Source: JABFXC01 sp035551575 (GTDB taxonomy: Bacteria > Gemmatimonadota > Gemmatimonadetes > Gemmatimonadales > Gemmatimonadaceae). Taken from it: a stretch of DNA of 13,047 nucleotides. The notes beneath the pieces are model-generated. The model worked only from the letters and a program-made list of their open reading frames with translations. It did no database searches and was not told where the DNA came from. The first letter of the stretch is position 1; every line of letters starts with the position of its first letter. The DNA lies in the NCBI GenBank assembly GCA_035551575.1, contig DASZNJ010000149.1:1-13047 (forward strand). The letters are read 5' to 3'. This document shows, piece by piece, positions 1-5,877 of the stretch. A program made the translations under genes and the position numbers.

Positions 1-677
1 CCTGCCGCGCCGCGGTGCAGGAGAACGGGTTGCGCAGCGCGTACCTGCGCCCGCTGGCGTGGCGAGGCGTGGGTGGGCTCTCGCTCAGCGCTGTCCGACA
101 CCCGGTGGAGGTGATGGTGGCAGCGCTGCCGTGGGGCACCTACCTCGGCGACGAGGCGCTCGAGCGGGGCGTCGATGTCGGGATCTCGTCGTGGACGCGG
201 CCGGCGCCGAACACCGTTCCGACGGGCGCGAAGGCCGGGGGGAACTACGTCTCGAGCCAGTTGATCGCGATGGAGGCCGAGCGACTCGGCTATGCCGAGG
301 GGATCGCGCTCGACAGCAGCGGCACGGTGAGCGAAGGATCGGGGGAGAACATCTTCATCGTCCGCGACCGGACAGTGATCACGCCGCCGGCCGCGTCGTC
401 GATCCTCCCCGGCATCACGCGTGACACGATCATGACCCTGGCCCGCGAGGCAGGGCTCGCCGTCCGCGAGGAGCGCATTCCCCGTGAGGCGCTCTACGCC
501 GCGGACGAGGTGTTCTTCACCGGCACCGCGGCCGAGGTCACGCCGGTTCGGTCGGTGGATGGCCTGGTGGTCGGGAGCGGCAAGCGCGGGCCGGTGACCG
601 CGACGCTGCAACGCGCATTCTTCGCCACGGTGCGCGGGGAGCGCGAGGACACGCGTGGCTGGCTGACGTACGTGTGA
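1..677 (+). CDS. ilvE: Branched-chain amino acid aminotransferase, 5' end missing
   Basis: This class IV PLP aminotransferase catalyses the last, reversible transamination of leucine, isoleucine and valine synthesis in the cytoplasm. The reading frame is open from the left edge (codons in phase with position 3) to TGA at 675-677, giving about 224 visible residues. The family is usually about 300-310 residues, so roughly the first 85-90 are outside the window. Visible family motifs are SAYLRPLAWRG near the start, PNTVPTGAKAGGNY with the presumed PLP lysine at 231-233, LDSSGTVSEGSGEN with the PLP-contacting Glu, PGITRDTI, and GTAAEVTPVRSVDG near the C terminus. The match to E. coli-type IlvE is close along the whole visible length. 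It converges on leuB of a leucine operon on the other strand, so two parts of one pathway face each other here. The true start and promoter cannot be seen. Confidence 0.95.
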   Translation, partial: CRAAVQENGLRSAYLRPLAWRGVGGLSLSAVRHPVEVMVAALPWGTYLGDEALERGVDVGISSWTRPAPNTVPTGAKAGGNYVSSQLIAMEAERLGYAEGIALDSSGTVSEGSGENIFIVRDRTVITPPAASSILPGITRDTIMTLAREAGLAVREERIPREALYAADEVFFTGTAAEVTPVRSVDGLVVGSGKRGPVTATLQRAFFATVRGEREDTRGWLTYV

Positions 678-684
678 CGCCGCG

Positions 685-721
685 CCGTCAGGCAGTCAGC
701 GTCCGGCTGGCTGCCTGACGG
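685..721. terminator. Hairpin terminator between convergent ilvE and leuB
   Basis: A 16-bp stem pairs 685-700 with 706-721 (one G-T pair) around a 5-nt loop, starting 7 nt after the ilvE stop. The arms are built from the word CCGTCAGGCAG and its reverse complement. It is placed to stop transcription from either side. No T-rich run follows, so an intrinsic terminator is inferred from stem strength and position only. Confidence 0.7.
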
Positions 722-757
722 TCAGGCGGTCAGCGCGCGGCTGGCTGCCTGACGGTC
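687..757. repeat. 34-bp-period tandem duplication of the terminator
   Basis: Positions 687-723 and 721-757 match at 34 of 37 positions with a 34-bp offset. The only mismatches I see are at 694/728, 702/736 and 703/737. The duplication copies a whole hairpin and extends over the last codons of leuB, so it may also have set the present leuB C terminus. Confidence 0.85.
721..753. terminator. Second tandem hairpin overlapping the leuB stop
   Basis: A 14-bp stem pairs 721-734 with 740-753 (two G-T pairs) around the loop GCGCG. Its left arm contains the leuB stop codon (730-732). It is a slightly diverged copy of the neighbouring hairpin. Placement suggests terminator or 3'-end stabilising function for the leu operon, but there is no T-tract. 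Confidence 0.6.
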
Positions 758-1851
758 GACTCGAGCAGTTCGAGGACGGCGTCGGCGACCTCGGTGGTGC
801 TCGCCCGTCCGCCAAGGTCGGGGGTCCGTGCCCCGCTGCTGACGGCCCCCCAGACCGCGTGCTCGACCGCGCGCGCCGCGGCCTCGAGGCCGAGCGAGTA
901 CCGGAGCAGGAGCGCGGCGCTGAGGATGGTACCAACCGGGTTGGCGATGCCCCGGCCGGCGATGTCCGGCGCCGAGCCGTGGATCGGCTCGTAGAGCCCC
1001 ATCCTCGTCCCGGCGCGCGGCGCGCCTAACGATGCCGACGGGAGGACGCCGATCGAGCCGGTCAGCACCGCCGCCTCGTCGGTGAGGATGTCGCCGAACA
1101 TGTTTTCCGTGACGATGACGTCGAAGCGCGACGGGTTCGTCACCAGCTGCATCGCGCAGGAGTCGACGAGCTGGTGGTCGAGCGCGACGTCGGGAAACTC
1201 GGCGGCGACGACGCGGGTCGCGACCCGGCGCCAGAGCCGCGAGGTCTCCAGCACGTTCGCCTTGTCGACCGACGTCAGCCGGCCGCGGCGCTGGCGCGCG
1301 AGCTCGGCGCCGACGCGCACGATGCGCTCGATCTCGGCCGTGTCGTAGCTGCACAGGTCGTGGGCGCGCTCGCTGCCGTCAGGCAGCGCCTCGACGCCCT
1401 TGTCGCCGAAATAGATCCCGCCGGTGAGCTCCCGCACCACCATCAGGTCCACCCCCGCCAGCCGCTCGGCGCGCAGCGGCGACGCATCGACGAGCGAGGG
1501 ATGCGGGCGGACGGGACGGAGGTTGGCGTACAGGCCGAGGGCGCGGCGGATTGCAAGGAGCCCCTGCTCCGGCCGCACGCGCGCCGACGGATCATCCCAC
1601 TTCGGGCCGCCGACGGCGCCGAGGAGCACGGCGTCGGCCGCGAGGCAGGCGGCGGTGGTGCGGTCGGGCAGCGCCGTACCGGTCGCGTCGATCGCCGCGC
1701 CGCCGATGAGCTCTTCGCGGAAGGTGATGCTCGCCCCCGACTCGGCGGCGCTCGCGGCGAGCACGCGTCGCGCCTGGGCTACCACCTCGGGGCCGATCCC
1801 GTCGCCGGGGAGAAGCACGACGGTGAAATCCCGGCTGCTGTTCGTGCTCAT
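730..1851 (-). CDS. leuB: 3-isopropylmalate dehydrogenase
   Basis: This enzyme oxidatively decarboxylates (2R,3S)-3-isopropylmalate to 2-oxoisocaproate with NAD+, the third step of leucine synthesis, in the cytoplasm. The protein is 373 residues, normal for the family. Motifs in order: LLPGDGIGPEVV (13-24), MVVRELTGGIYFGDKG (137-152), SVDKANVLETSRLWR with catalytic Lys196, Asp230, and TENMFGDILTDEAA with metal-binding Asp254 and Asp258. NAD-binding residues follow in GLYEPIHGSAPDIAGRGIANP (285-305). I chose ATG at 1851 because it overlaps the leuD stop in ATGA and directly precedes the conserved N terminus; an upstream in-frame start at 1905 would add 18 unconserved residues inside leuD. It is the last gene of the operon and is translationally coupled to leuD. 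Leu275 uses the rare codon TTA within a GTTAGGCGC word. Confidence 0.97.
   Translation of the reverse strand: MSTNSSRDFTVVLLPGDGIGPEVVAQARRVLAASAAESGASITFREELIGGAAIDATGTALPDRTTAACLAADAVLLGAVGGPKWDDPSARVRPEQGLLAIRRALGLYANLRPVRPHPSLVDASPLRAERLAGVDLMVVRELTGGIYFGDKGVEALPDGSERAHDLCSYDTAEIERIVRVGAELARQRRGRLTSVDKANVLETSRLWRRVATRVVAAEFPDVALDHQLVDSCAMQLVTNPSRFDVIVTENMFGDILTDEAAVLTGSIGVLPSASLGAPRAGTRMGLYEPIHGSAPDIAGRGIANPVGTILSAALLLRYSLGLEAAARAVEHAVWGAVSSGARTPDLGGRASTTEVADAVLELLESTVRQPAAR
1022..1030 (-). repeat. GTTAGGCGC word, copy 1 (in leuB)
   Basis: The word lies in the coding strand of leuB, where TTA GGC GCG encodes Leu275-Gly-Ala. The same nine bases recur at 6440-6448 and 12388-12396. Confidence 0.7.
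1376..1386 (+). repeat. CCGTCAGGCAG word inside leuB
   Basis: On the leuB coding strand this reads CTG CCT GAC GG and encodes Leu-Pro-Asp-Gly (residues 156-159). It is identical to the arms of the terminator at 685-721. Confidence 0.7.
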
Positions 1852-2468
1852 GCTGTCGTCAGCAGGCGGGTGGTGTCGATCGTCGGGGGATGCGTGCGCT
1901 CCCACGACGTGATGTCGGCGGCGGCGGCGAGCAGGAAGGACATCTCGTCGGTGTCGTGGAGGAGGCAGTAGCGCGAGAACTCGGGGACGTCGAAGTGCAG
2001 CGCGGCGCCGTCAGGCAGCGTCAGCGTCTGCGCTTCGAGATCGATGCCGACCCGCGCGCTCGCGGTCGGGACCTGCATCAGCCCCGAGAGCACCTCGGCG
2101 CTGACCTCGATCGGGAGGAGGCCGTTGACGAGCGCGTTGCCGCGGAAGATGTCGGCGAACTCGCTGCTGATGATCGCGCGGAACCCCGCGCCCGCCAGCG
2201 CCCAGACGGCGTGCTCGCGCGACGACCCGCAGCCGAAGTTCTGGCCGGCGACGAGCACCTCCGCGCCGGCCGCGCTGTCGCGATTGAGCACGAACTCCGG
2301 GTTGGGGGCGCCGTCAGGCAGGTATCTCCAGTCGTGAAACGCGTGCGGGCCGAGCCCGGCGCGGTTCGTGGTCGTCAGGTAGCGCGCGGGGATGATCTGG
2401 TCGGTGTCGACGTTCTCCCGCGGCAGCGTGACGTAGCGTGCGTCGAACTTCCATTTCGTGCCGCTCAT
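1848..2468 (-). CDS. leuD: 3-isopropylmalate dehydratase, small subunit
   Basis: LeuD is the swivelling small subunit that, with LeuC, isomerises 2-isopropylmalate to 3-isopropylmalate. The protein is 206 residues, normal for LeuD. Recognisable motifs are ENVDTDQIIPARYL (18-31), GQNFGCGSSREHAVWAL (75-91) and SSEFADIFRGNALVNGLLPI (101-120). ATG at 2468 was chosen because it overlaps the leuC stop (ATGA at 2465-2468), lies 7 nt after a GGAG, and gives the expected N terminus; an open frame upstream to 2678 is only read-back into leuC. Its own stop overlaps the leuB start in the same way. Two Leu-Pro-Asp-Gly stretches (50-53 and 151-154) are encoded by the same 11-base word discussed under findings. 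Confidence 0.97.
   Translation of the reverse strand: MSGTKWKFDARYVTLPRENVDTDQIIPARYLTTTNRAGLGPHAFHDWRYLPDGAPNPEFVLNRDSAAGAEVLVAGQNFGCGSSREHAVWALAGAGFRAIISSEFADIFRGNALVNGLLPIEVSAEVLSGLMQVPTASARVGIDLEAQTLTLPDGAALHFDVPEFSRYCLLHDTDEMSFLLAAAADITSWERTHPPTIDTTRLLTTA
2008..2018 (+). repeat. CCGTCAGGCAG word inside leuD (C-terminal copy)
   Basis: Encodes Leu151-Pro-Asp-Gly154 of LeuD on the complementary strand. Exact copy of the terminator-arm word. Confidence 0.7.
2311..2321 (+). repeat. CCGTCAGGCAG word inside leuD (N-terminal copy)
   Basis: Encodes Leu50-Pro-Asp-Gly53 of LeuD on the complementary strand. Exact copy of the terminator-arm word. Confidence 0.7.
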
Positions 2469-3910
2469 GCGACAGCTCCATCGAGCAGGGTGCGTGGATC
2501 GGTGATCACCCCGGTCAGCGCCGCCGCCGCCGCGGTGAGCGGGCTGGCGAGGAGAGTGCGGCCGCCGCTCCCCTGCCGCCCCTCGAAGTTGCGGTTGCTC
2601 GTCGAGACAGCGAGCTCGCCCGGGCGCAGCTGGTCGCCGTTCATCGCGATGCACATCGAGCATCCCGACTCGCGCCATTCGGCGCCGGCGTCGATGAAGA
2701 TCCTGTCGAGCCCCTCGAGCTCCGCCTGACGCTTCACCTGCTGCGACCCGGGCACGACCAGCGTCCGGACGCCGCTCGCCACCCGATGGCCGCGAAGCAT
2801 TGCGGCGGCCGCGCGGAGGTCGGAGATCCGGGAGTTGGTGCAGCTGCCGACGAAGACGACGTTCACCGGCGTGCCGGTGAGCGCCTCGCCCGCCGTGAGC
2901 CCCATGTAGCGCAGCGCGCGCTCGGCGTTCTCGCGTTCACTCCGATCGTCGAGGCGGTCGGGGTGCGGGATCGCGTCGGTGATCGCCATTCCCATCCCCG
3001 GATTGGTGCCGTAGGTGATCATCGGCGCGAGAGTCGAGCCATCGAGCACCACCGAGCGGTCGAAGCGCGCGCCGTCGTCGGTGGCGAGCGTGCGCCAGTC
3101 GCTCACCGCTGCGTCCCAGGCGGCGCCGCGCGGCGCCTGCGGGCGATCGCGCAGGTAGGCGAAGGTCGTCTCGTCGGGGGCGATCATGCCGGCGCGGGCC
3201 CCCGCCTCGATGGACATGTTGCAGACGGTCATCCGCTCCTCCATCGAGAGCGCCCGGATCGCGTCGCCCCGGTACTCGATGACGTGCCCGGTCGCGCCGC
3301 CGACGCCGAGCCGTGCGCAGACGGCGAGGATCACGTCCTTCGCCGTCACGCCGCGCGACAGCCTTCCCTCGACCCGCACCTCGAGCGTCTTCGGCTTCGT
3401 CTGCAGCACGCACTGCGACGCGAGCACGTGCGCGACCTGCGACGTCCCGATGCCGAACGCGAGCGCGCCGAACGCGCCGTGGGTGCTGGTATGGCTGTCG
3501 CCGCAGACGATCGTCATCCCCGGCTGGGTGAGCCCCAGCTCCGGACCGATGACGTGGACGATCCCCTGGCGGTCGTCGCCGAGCGCGAGCAGCGGGATGC
3601 CGAACTCCTCGCAGTTGCGCGCGAGCTGCTCGACCTGCGCGAACCGCGCGTTCGTGCCGGCGTCGCGGATCGGCAGCGCGGCGAAGCCGCCGCGGGTGGT
3701 CGGCGTCGAGTGATCCATCGTCGCGACGGTGCGGTGCGGGGCGCGGGCGCGGAGTCCGCGCTGCCGGAGCTCGGTGAACGCCTGCGCCGACGTCACCTCG
3801 TGGACGAGGTGAAGGTCGACGTAGAGCACCGCCGGCGTCGCCGGCGTCTGCGCTCGGACGACGTGGCGGTCCCAGAGCTTCTCGAACAGCGTGCGCGGTC
3901 GCGTCGTCAT
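2465..3910 (-). CDS. leuC: 3-isopropylmalate dehydratase, large subunit
   Basis: LeuC is the [4Fe-4S] aconitase-family subunit that works with LeuD to convert 2-isopropylmalate to 3-isopropylmalate in the cytoplasm. It has 481 residues, close to the usual 465-475. Visible features: TLFEKLWDRHVV at the N terminus, YVDLHLVHEVTSAQAF (30-45), DHSTPT (66-71), IVCGDSHTSTHGAFGALAFG (134-153), FVGSCTNSRISDLR (353-366) and SGCSMCIAMN (415-424). Cys357, Cys417 and Cys420 are the expected iron-sulfur ligands. The ATG at 3910 overlaps the leuA stop (ATGA, 3907-3910) and follows GAGG by 7 nt. The stop overlaps leuD. Placement between leuA and leuD makes co-expression with its partner subunit obligatory. 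Confidence 0.97.
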   Translation of the reverse strand: MTTRPRTLFEKLWDRHVVRAQTPATPAVLYVDLHLVHEVTSAQAFTELRQRGLRARAPHRTVATMDHSTPTTRGGFAALPIRDAGTNARFAQVEQLARNCEEFGIPLLALGDDRQGIVHVIGPELGLTQPGMTIVCGDSHTSTHGAFGALAFGIGTSQVAHVLASQCVLQTKPKTLEVRVEGRLSRGVTAKDVILAVCARLGVGGATGHVIEYRGDAIRALSMEERMTVCNMSIEAGARAGMIAPDETTFAYLRDRPQAPRGAAWDAAVSDWRTLATDDGARFDRSVVLDGSTLAPMITYGTNPGMGMAITDAIPHPDRLDDRSERENAERALRYMGLTAGEALTGTPVNVVFVGSCTNSRISDLRAAAAMLRGHRVASGVRTLVVPGSQQVKRQAELEGLDRIFIDAGAEWRESGCSMCIAMNGDQLRPGELAVSTSNRNFEGRQGSGGRTLLASPLTAAAAALTGVITDPRTLLDGAVA

Positions 3911-5553
3911 GCGGACACCTCGGCCGGCGCCGGCGCGGCGAAGTCATAACGGTCGGAAGACGCCCCCGCCGCGACGGGCGTGTCGCGGCGGACGTCGTCG
4001 CGCCGCGCGTGGGCCAGGGTGTTGAGCGCGTCGACATACGCCTCCGCCGACGCGGTGACCACGTCGGTGTGCGCGCCGTGCCCGACGTGCGTCTCTCCCG
4101 TCTGGAAGTCCTTGATCCTCACCATCACCTCGCCCAACGCTTCGTGACCCTCGCTGACGTTGCGGACGGTGAACCCCTGCAGCTCGGCGACGTCGCCGAT
4201 CACCATGTCGACCGCACGGCAACTGGCGTCGATGGGGCCGCTGCCGGTCGACGACGCCACCCGCGTCGCGCCGTCGGGGGTGCGCAGCTGCACGGTCGCG
4301 GTCGGGATGAGATGCGTGCCGCAGGTAACCTGCAGCTGCTCCAGCGTCCACCCGGCGGGGGCGTGCCCCTGCGCGCCGGTGGCGAGGACGGCGAGGTCGC
4401 GTGCGTTGACGACCTTCTTCCGGTCGGCGAGCTGCTTGAAGCGGGTGAACACCTCGAGGAACCGCTCGTCGTCGAGCTCATGGCCCATCGCGCGGAGCCG
4501 CGTCCGGAGCGCGTTCCGCCCCGAATGCTTGCCGAGCACGAGCTGGCTGCCGTCGGCGCCGACGGTCTCGGGGGTGATGATCTGGTACGTCGAGGCGTGC
4601 TTGAGCATGCCGTCCTGGTGGATTCCCGCCTCGTGCGCGAACGCGTTCGCGCCGACGATCGCCTTGTTCGGCGCGACATGGGAGCCCGTGCACGACGAAA
4701 CGACGCGCGAGCTTCGCATGAGCTCGCGGGTGTCGACGTGCGTGATGACGCCGAAGTGGTCGGCACGCGTGTGAAGCGCCATGACCACCTCCTCGAGCGA
4801 GGCGTTGCCCGCGCGCTCGCCGATGCCGTTCACCGTGCACTCCACCTGGCGCGCACCCGCGCCCACGCCGGCCAGCGAGTTGGCGACCGCGAGTCCGAGA
4901 TCGTCGTGGCAATGCGTCGACACGATCACTCCGTCGTGACATGCTGCCAGCGCGCACACCTTCGCGATGAGCGCGGCGTATTCTGTAGGCGTGCTGTAGC
5001 CGACGGTGTCGGCGATGTTGAGCGTGGTCGCACCGGCCTCGATCACCGCCGCCAGCACTTCGAGCAGGAACGACTCATCGGAGCGCGTCGCGTCCTCGGG
5101 GGAGAACTCGACGTCCGTGGTGCCCGAGCGCGCGAGCGCGACCGCGTCGCGGGCGCGCGACACGAGCTCATCGCGCGAGCAGCGGAGCTTGTGCTCGAGG
5201 TGGATGTTCGACGTCGCGAGGAAGACGTGGACCCGCGGACGCGCCGCCGGCGCGACCGACGCGAGGCAGGTCTCGACGTCGCTCGCGGTCGCGCGCGCGA
5301 GCCCGCAGATCACCGGGCTTCCCGCCGCGCTGAACTCCCCCGCGACGCGGTGCACGGCCGCGGCGTCGCCGGGCGATGCGGCGGGAAACCCCGCCTCGAT
5401 GACGTCGACGCCGAGACGCGCGAGCTGGCGCGCGACCTCGAGCTTCTCGACGAGCGACATCGTGCATCCCGGCGACTGCTCGCCGTCACGGAGCGTGGTG
5501 TCGAAGATGCGAACGTGCTCGGGCGGCGCCCGATGCGGCTGCTGAACGGACAT
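3907..5553 (-). CDS. leuA: 2-isopropylmalate synthase
   Basis: LeuA condenses acetyl-CoA with 2-oxoisovalerate, the committed and normally leucine-inhibited step of leucine synthesis. The protein has 548 residues from the chosen ATG. The TIM-barrel domain begins with RIFDTTLRDGEQSPG (15-29); metal-binding Asp18, His214 and His216 (STHCHDDLG) and Asn250 (GERAGNAS) are present. A C-terminal LeuA regulatory/dimerisation domain covers about 395-525 (GWTLEQLQVTCGTHLIPTA onward), so leucine feedback inhibition is expected. It ends in a non-conserved Ala/Pro/Asp-rich tail of about 25 residues. ATG at 5553 was chosen because conservation starts a few residues later; the longer in-frame opening to 5727 would run through the attenuator terminator. 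I see no strong Shine-Dalgarno sequence directly before this ATG. Expression is probably controlled by the attenuator immediately upstream. Confidence 0.96.
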   Translation of the reverse strand: MSVQQPHRAPPEHVRIFDTTLRDGEQSPGCTMSLVEKLEVARQLARLGVDVIEAGFPAASPGDAAAVHRVAGEFSAAGSPVICGLARATASDVETCLASVAPAARPRVHVFLATSNIHLEHKLRCSRDELVSRARDAVALARSGTTDVEFSPEDATRSDESFLLEVLAAVIEAGATTLNIADTVGYSTPTEYAALIAKVCALAACHDGVIVSTHCHDDLGLAVANSLAGVGAGARQVECTVNGIGERAGNASLEEVVMALHTRADHFGVITHVDTRELMRSSRVVSSCTGSHVAPNKAIVGANAFAHEAGIHQDGMLKHASTYQIITPETVGADGSQLVLGKHSGRNALRTRLRAMGHELDDERFLEVFTRFKQLADRKKVVNARDLAVLATGAQGHAPAGWTLEQLQVTCGTHLIPTATVQLRTPDGATRVASSTGSGPIDASCRAVDMVIGDVAELQGFTVRNVSEGHEALGEVMVRIKDFQTGETHVGHGAHTDVVTASAEAYVDALNTLAHARRDDVRRDTPVAAGASSDRYDFAAPAPAEVSA

Positions 5554-5649
5554 TGTGCCGATGCGGTGGAGGTGGCGGACAAGCTCCGATGAGCGCAGTC
5601 TCGCCGCGAGCGCGCTCCCACCGCGTGCCGGACAGATGCCATCAAACAG

Positions 5650-5685
5650 AACGGCCCCTCCCACGATCACGCGGGAGGGGCCGTT
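5650..5685 (-). terminator. Leucine attenuator terminator ahead of leuA
   Basis: A perfect 13-bp stem pairs 5673-5685 (AACGGCCCCTCCC in the transcript) with 5650-5662, around a 10-nt loop. Read on the - strand the 3' arm is followed by TTCTGTTT, a U-rich run. It lies 17 nt after the leader-peptide stop and about 95 nt before the leuA start. This is the geometry of a rho-independent attenuator. Termination here would keep leuACDB off when leucine is plentiful. Confidence 0.92.
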
Positions 5686-5741
5686 CGCGACAGCAGGTCG
5701 CGCTACTCGGTAAATCCTCCCGAACACGAAAGCCCGCGACC
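5672..5741 (-). promoter_or_regulatory. Antiterminator and alternative RNA pairings of the leu leader
   Basis: In the transcript, CGGGAGG (5722 to 5716, leader codons 25-27) is exactly complementary to CCTCCCG (5678 to 5672), which includes half of the terminator 5' arm. This 7-bp pairing excludes the terminator. Between them a 6-bp hairpin CGCGAC/GTCGCG (5702-5697 with 5691-5686, loop CTGCT) abuts the terminator. A further 7-bp pairing, GGTCGCG (5741-5735) with CGCGACC (5702-5696), competes with that hairpin and would cross the antiterminator as a pseudoknot. A ribosome stalled at the early Leu codons leaves 5722-5716 free; one at the leader stop (5705-5703) would cover it. Pairings are read directly; the switching model is inference. 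Confidence 0.75.
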
Positions 5742-5795
5742 AATGAGCTCTTGGCCGAGGGCGCCGGTAAGGAGGAGAAGCGTGGAGCGCGACAT
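5703..5795 (-). CDS. leuL: leu operon leader peptide (attenuator sensor)
   Basis: A 30-codon ORF begins MSRSTLLLLTG and ends at TAG (5705-5703). Seven of 30 residues are Leu, with four consecutive Leu codons (CTT CTC CTC CTT) at positions 6-9 and further Leu at 13, 17 and 22. It sits between a near-consensus promoter and a terminator hairpin directly ahead of leuA, the arrangement of classical leucine leader peptides. Its ATG starts 7 nt after the -10 hexamer, so the predicted transcript begins at or beside the A of ATG and the ORF would be translated without a Shine-Dalgarno sequence. The peptide itself is unlikely to have a function; ribosome speed over the Leu codons is the signal. Too short for usual gene callers. 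Confidence 0.88.
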   Translation of the reverse strand: MSRSTLLLLTGALGQELIGRGLSCSGGFTE

Positions 5796-5830
5796 GACCG
5801 CCATTATACGGGCTGCGAACGCAGAGTCAA
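5795..5830 (-). promoter_or_regulatory. Near-consensus sigma-70-type promoter of leuL-leuACDB
   Basis: On the - strand TTGACT (5830-5825) and TATAAT (5808-5803) are separated by 16 nt. The -10 is a perfect consensus hexamer and the -35 differs at one base. The likely start is A5795, the first base of the leader-peptide ATG. The promoter begins 47 nt downstream of the pntAA stop, so the leu operon has its own transcription unit. Confidence 0.9.
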
Positions 5831-5877
5831 GCCCCGGGCCCTGCCTGCCGGTCGCCGCGGCTGGTCCTCGCGGAAGC

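Noticed and set aside
2438..3949. Long + strand open frame of about 500 codons opposite leuC and leuD
   Set aside because: It is antisense to well-conserved leuC/leuD and its product is an Arg/Ala/Asp-rich mirror with no family motifs, typical of G+C-rich shadow frames.
4009..5592. Long + strand open frame of about 527 codons opposite leuA
   Set aside because: Antisense to leuA, compositionally biased, no recognisable domain, no ribosome site.
5554..5727. N-terminal extension of LeuA to 5727
   Set aside because: The extension would be translated through the attenuator terminator stem and shows no conservation pattern; homologues begin near the chosen ATG.
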